DNA of 64,000 nt from Aestuariibaculum suncheonense (GTDB lineage Bacteria; Bacteroidota; Bacteroidia; Flavobacteriales; Flavobacteriaceae). Positions 60,990-64,000 of the stretch are shown here, piece by piece (position 1 is the stretch's first letter; every line of letters begins with the position of its first letter). A model generated the notes under the pieces. The model saw nothing but the letters and a program-made list of their open reading frames with translations. It did not search any database and had not been told where the DNA came from. The stretch spans positions 18,621 to 82,620 of the forward strand of contig NZ_JACVXC010000005.1 in assembly GCF_014596935.1 (NCBI RefSeq). Direction: 5' to 3'. Made by a program: the position numbers and the translations under genes.

Positions 60990-61972
60990 AAGTATTAGTT
61001 ACAGGAGCAACAGGATATATAGGTCATCAATTGGCAATGTCCTTAGCCAGTAAGGATGTTGTTGTGCATGCTTTATGCAGGGATATCCATTCCTTTAAAG
61101 TGCCTACTCACAAAAATATCATGGTTTTTGAGGGGGATCTTTGTGAAAAGTCTTCTATTGAAGAAGCAATTAAAGGTTGTGATTATGTGTTTCATACGGC
61201 AGCTTTTACCAATTTGACTTGTAAAAACATTCACAATTTTTATCAGGCTAATGTCGTTGGAACTGAGCATTTATTAGAAGCTTCATTAGAACAAGGGGTT
61301 AAAAAATTTGTGTTTACAAGTACTTTGTCGGTTTATGGTCCGTCTTATAAAGATATACCTATAACTGAAAAGCAACCTCGGTTAGCATCGTATTCAAATG
61401 ATTATGAACTGACCAAAAGTATGGCAGAAGAGAAGATTTTAGCCTATTCAAAACGCGGGTTGCCATATGTTATTTTGAATGTGTCAAAGGTATACGGACC
61501 CGGTATTAAAACATTTTCAAATGGAGTAAGTCGGTTAATAGAACTCATGGCAAAAAAAGACATCCTGTTTGTGCCAGACAGAACCGAGGTTATGTGCAAT
61601 TATGTTTATATAAAGGATGTTGTTAAAGCTCATATTAAAGTGATGAGGCTTGACGTAAGTAATGAAAGATATATAATAGGCGGAGACAATATTAGTTACA
61701 ATGTGTTATTCCAAAAAATAAAGCGACTTACAAATAGTAAAATCAGGATTATAAAATTCAACTATAGTCTGGTGAAATTAGGGGTGGTATTAGGTAATGT
61801 TTTCAGAACTACTTTGGGATGGCCTGGGGGATTAACACCGAGCGTTTTAGATGCATTGTTTGTGAATCGAAGTTCCATGTCAGATAAAGCCAGAAAAGAT
61901 TTAAAATACAAAGCAACGTCTTTAGAAAAAGGGTTGAACCAAACTATAAAAACATTAAAACTAGTGTCATGA
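60986..61972 (+). CDS. NAD-dependent epimerase/dehydratase
   Basis: A 328-residue extended SDR enzyme. The cofactor loop is VTGATGYIGHQLA (about 5-17), the acidic residue of EGDL follows near 50, HTAA lies near 70 and the catalytic YxxxK is in YELTKSMAEE (about 144-153), with the serine in FTSTLSVYG. It resembles 3-beta-hydroxysteroid dehydrogenase and dihydroflavonol reductase relatives, which act on lipid-like or polyketide-like alcohols. Substrate is unknown. It overlaps both neighbours by 4 bases, so it is made together with the CPBP-like membrane protein and the second SDR enzyme. Confidence 0.87.
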   Translation: MKVLVTGATGYIGHQLAMSLASKDVVVHALCRDIHSFKVPTHKNIMVFEGDLCEKSSIEEAIKGCDYVFHTAAFTNLTCKNIHNFYQANVVGTEHLLEASLEQGVKKFVFTSTLSVYGPSYKDIPITEKQPRLASYSNDYELTKSMAEEKILAYSKRGLPYVILNVSKVYGPGIKTFSNGVSRLIELMAKKDILFVPDRTEVMCNYVYIKDVVKAHIKVMRLDVSNERYIIGGDNISYNVLFQKIKRLTNSKIRIIKFNYSLVKLGVVLGNVFRTTLGWPGGLTPSVLDALFVNRSSMSDKARKDLKYKATSLEKGLNQTIKTLKLVS

Positions 61973-62760
61973 AACCATATGCATTAATAACAGGAGCAAG
62001 TCAAGGTTTTGGAAAGGCAATGGCTTTAGAATTTGCACAAAGAAACATGAACCTTGTTTTGGTTGCATTACCAAATTCAGGGTTATCAGAGCTATCTATA
62101 TTTATAAAGCAAATTCTTATTGTAGATGTACATTATTTAGAATTAGATTTAAGTTCAATAGAAAGCAGCTATAAGATTTCTAGTTATTTAGAAAACAATA
62201 ATTTATCTATAAAATATTTGGTAAATAATGCAGGAGTTTTAAGTCGTGGTTTTTTTACAGAATTAGATGATAACTATATTTTAAAACAGATCGAGGTTAA
62301 CGTTACCACACCAACCTTGCTCACAAAGTTATTATTGAATAATCTCAGAAATAACGCTCCTTCAGGCATATTAAATATAAGCAGTATGGCTAGTTTTTTT
62401 GCCTTGCCAAAGAAACAAGTGTATGGAGGGACTAAGGCATATTTAACATCCTTTTCAAGGAGTTTAGCCAAAGAACTGAAGCAAGATGGTGTGTCGGTGA
62501 CAATCATCTGTCCGGGGGGCTTAAATACCACCACAAGATTGTGTTATCAAAACAGATTGATGGGTTGGATTACACGACAATCGGTATTGAATCCTGAAGA
62601 TGCGGCGACCATTGCCGTAGATGCTTTACTTAAAAGAAAAACTATGGTGGTGCCGGGGTTTATAAATAAATGTCTTATGATTTTAGATAAGTTATTGCCC
62701 GAAATTATAAAAGATAAACTCGCGGAAAGAGAGATTAATAAATTGCCGGCCTCGACCTAG
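61969..62760 (+). CDS. Short-chain dehydrogenase/reductase
   Basis: A 263-residue classical SDR. Cofactor motif TGASQGFGKAMALEFA (about 7-22), NNAG at about 84-87, catalytic serine in NISSMASFFALP and YxxxK in YGGTKAYLTSF (about 148-158). The C-terminal 45 residues add a hydrophobic helix (GFINKCLMILDKLLPEIIKDKL), which suggests membrane association. It is related to the DltE/3-oxoacyl reductase-like group that often acts on acyl or sterol-like substrates. Last of the four overlapping genes. Confidence 0.87.
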   Translation: MKPYALITGASQGFGKAMALEFAQRNMNLVLVALPNSGLSELSIFIKQILIVDVHYLELDLSSIESSYKISSYLENNNLSIKYLVNNAGVLSRGFFTELDDNYILKQIEVNVTTPTLLTKLLLNNLRNNAPSGILNISSMASFFALPKKQVYGGTKAYLTSFSRSLAKELKQDGVSVTIICPGGLNTTTRLCYQNRLMGWITRQSVLNPEDAATIAVDALLKRKTMVVPGFINKCLMILDKLLPEIIKDKLAEREINKLPAST

Positions 62761-62833
62761 ATTAAGATAAATGTTTTTATTGATGGCTTTTTTGAGGAAG
62801 ATATGAAGTGTAGCCTAATCTGAAATTTTAGTG

Positions 62834-63181
62834 ATGTTAAATGGAATTACAGTTTTGGTAACAGGAGCAAGTGGATTATTAGGAACTAATACAATTCTTG
62901 AATTATTAACATACTGGTATCAGGTAGTTGGTTTGGTAAGATCGAAGAGTAGGTTTAAAGGATGGGAACATCAAAATTTAAAATTGATAGAAGGGGAACT
63001 GCCAGAGGACCCTGAAATAATTTTTGAAGGAAGAACCATTTTGTTTGAAGGTGTTCTTAACGAGACAGGTACATTTAAGTTTAAAGTATTTTTGGATGTA
63101 GTTCCATATTATCCTGAACCTACCGTTTGTAGAGAATATAATACAAGTAAGTCCTGCGAAATGATTATTGATCTTAATTAA
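62834..63181 (+). pseudogene. Truncated NAD-dependent epimerase-like gene
   Basis: The first 45 or so residues show an extended-SDR cofactor site (ITVLVTGASGLLGTNTILELL) and resemble the start of epimerases, including GLVRSKSRFKGWEHQNLKLIEGEL. The frame then departs from the family and ends after 115 residues; the remaining sequence is strand-like and has no SDR active site. Other frames do not continue the enzyme. It is therefore a remnant or a fusion of an SDR start with unrelated sequence. It starts 74 bases after the full SDR gene; a GTG directly before the ATG is possible. Confidence 0.55.
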
Positions 63182-63298
63182 AGAAGATCTCAAAAGATTG
63201 TCCGACTTTTTCTTCAATATATCATTCAGGACATACAAAAGGTTAGCGGATTATAGTTTTACAGAACAATTAATTATTTAATCTATAAACGAGTAGTC

Positions 63299-63700
63299 AT
63301 GAAAATATTTCAGCATTTTATATTGGTTTTTGTATTGTCTGCTCATTGTAATGCACAAAAGGAACAAATAGTATTTCCTGAAATGCGATTAAATAGTCTA
63401 TTTAAGCAACAAGTAAAATTTAATTCAGAAATCACAATTAATGAAAGCTTTAAGTTTTGTGCCGAACCTCAGTTTGGAGGTTTGTTTGAAAAATCATTTA
63501 AATATATCGAAGGTGTAGCTAACTTCAATCAGTTTTATAATTATTTCGATTTTGGGTTGAATTTAGGTATAAAGCATAAGATAAACAGTGACTTAAAGTT
63601 AAAAGGAATTTGTAACTTAGGTATGTTGAGGTTTAGGAGTTTTGATGTGGTTAAACCAGATAATTATCTGGTAAAAATATCTCTGAGTTATGTTTTTTAA
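63299..63700 (+). CDS. Small secreted beta-strand protein, 133 residues
   Basis: The protein has a signal peptide (about residues 1-19, ending HCNAQ) and a mature part with alternating aromatic and polar residues that ends in LVKISLSYVF. A terminal strand closed by phenylalanine is typical of outer-membrane barrels, but 114 mature residues allow only about eight strands. It may be a small barrel like those in DUF2490-type proteins, or a remnant of a larger one. It is followed 14 bases later by a lipoprotein gene. Confidence 0.6.
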   Translation: MKIFQHFILVFVLSAHCNAQKEQIVFPEMRLNSLFKQQVKFNSEITINESFKFCAEPQFGGLFEKSFKYIEGVANFNQFYNYFDFGLNLGIKHKINSDLKLKGICNLGMLRFRSFDVVKPDNYLVKISLSYVF

Positions 63701-63714
63701 TTAACGAACTATTT

Positions 63715-64000
63715 ATGAAGTGTTTTGGAATAATACATCCGAATTGCATGGTTTTAAAGCTGGTGTCAATTCTGTTGTGTGTTTTGTTTATAAGCTGTGA
63801 AAGTATAGATTTTACGGATTGTATTATAAAAAAGAGTGCCGAACTACAAGATAAACAATTAAAAAGAGGATATGCCAAGCAATACTATTATGATGAAATC
63901 AGGGCTTCAGTTAACAATGATTCTGATGACGATGGTTATGATTATACTTTTTATGTAAAAGGACGATTACCCGAAGGTATTGAGGAAAGCCAGGATGGTC
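63715..64000 (+). CDS. Lipoprotein, partial at window edge
   Basis: An open frame from the ATG at 63715 runs to the end of the window without a stop (95 codons visible). The hydrophobic segment ends in LFISC, a lipobox with Cys28 counted from this start; an internal ATG at 63748 would give a shorter, more usual signal of 17 residues. The following sequence is polar with DDDGYD near residue 73. No family is recognised from the visible part. Confidence 0.65.
   Translation, partial: MKCFGIIHPNCMVLKLVSILLCVLFISCESIDFTDCIIKKSAELQDKQLKRGYAKQYYYDEIRASVNNDSDDDGYDYTFYVKGRLPEGIEESQDG

Noticed and set aside
62978-63238. Reverse-strand frame opposite the truncated epimerase
   Set aside because: It has no family resemblance and overlaps AT-rich spacer; it does not explain the truncation.

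Overview
The window is a low-GC stretch of chromosome from a member of the Bacteroidetes, almost certainly family Flavobacteriaceae. The evidence is a primary sigma factor of only 287 residues, Bacteroidetes-type promoters (TTTGG, 19 bp, TAnnTTTG) seen clearly upstream of tRNA genes, a division cluster in the order mraZ-rsmH-ftsL-ftsI-murE-mraY-murD-ftsW-murG-murC-ftsQ-ftsA-ftsZ without murF or ddl, a flavobacterial coaX-OMP-TPR-lptC-hemolysin-ppiD neighbourhood, and a degradative-type HMG-CoA reductase beside a GHMP kinase. No species is assigned.

Layout. 1-632: two identical tRNA-Phe genes, each with its own promoter. 666-8539: coaX, a probable outer-membrane protein, a TPR protein, lptC, a small membrane protein, a CBS/CorC membrane protein and a PpiD-like chaperone, all forward. 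8689-10923: GHMP kinase and HMG-CoA reductase on the reverse strand. 11171-17030: dipeptidyl peptidase IV, two POT peptide transporters and a thioredoxin-like protein, which together look like a peptide-use cassette. 17034-21853: reverse-strand operon surE, small membrane protein, lpxB, NlpC/P60 lipoprotein, comEC. 22013-26702: C-terminal processing protease, ABC permease, engB, alpha/beta hydrolase. 26998-43261: the complete division and cell-wall cluster followed by a YqeY protein.

43343-50134 is an integrated mobile element in the 3' end of tRNA-Arg(UCG). It is bounded by a 27-bp direct repeat, carries a tyrosine recombinase at its right end and paired arm-like sites at both ends, and encodes an unrecognised 323-residue protein, an excisionase-like HTH protein, a probable replication initiator, a candidate origin region, an unrecognised 137-residue protein and a secreted beta-lactamase-fold serine hydrolase. 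The element supplies a replacement terminator for the tRNA it entered, while the tRNA's native terminator is stranded at the far end.

50171-56672 holds housekeeping and stress genes: deoD, hsp20, an MtfA-type metallopeptidase, a CHRD lipoprotein, two tandem CBS-only proteins, rpe, the primary sigma factor and a small protein of unknown function. A shared palindrome lies upstream of hsp20 and of the first CBS gene. 56738-64000 is an accessory region: an HTH regulator, a membrane-anchored AraC-type regulator, then four genes joined by ATGA overlaps (DUF6134-like secreted protein, CPBP-like membrane protein with an altered catalytic motif, NAD-dependent epimerase, SDR oxidoreductase), a truncated SDR remnant, a small secreted beta-strand protein and a lipoprotein cut by the window edge.

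The least explained parts are the tRNA-Arg element (its replication module, cargo and terminator replacement), the four-gene coupled cassette at 59623-62760, and a double-hairpin intergenic repeat found both upstream of HMG-CoA reductase and between ftsA and ftsZ. All calls rest on reading the sequence; no database search was run.
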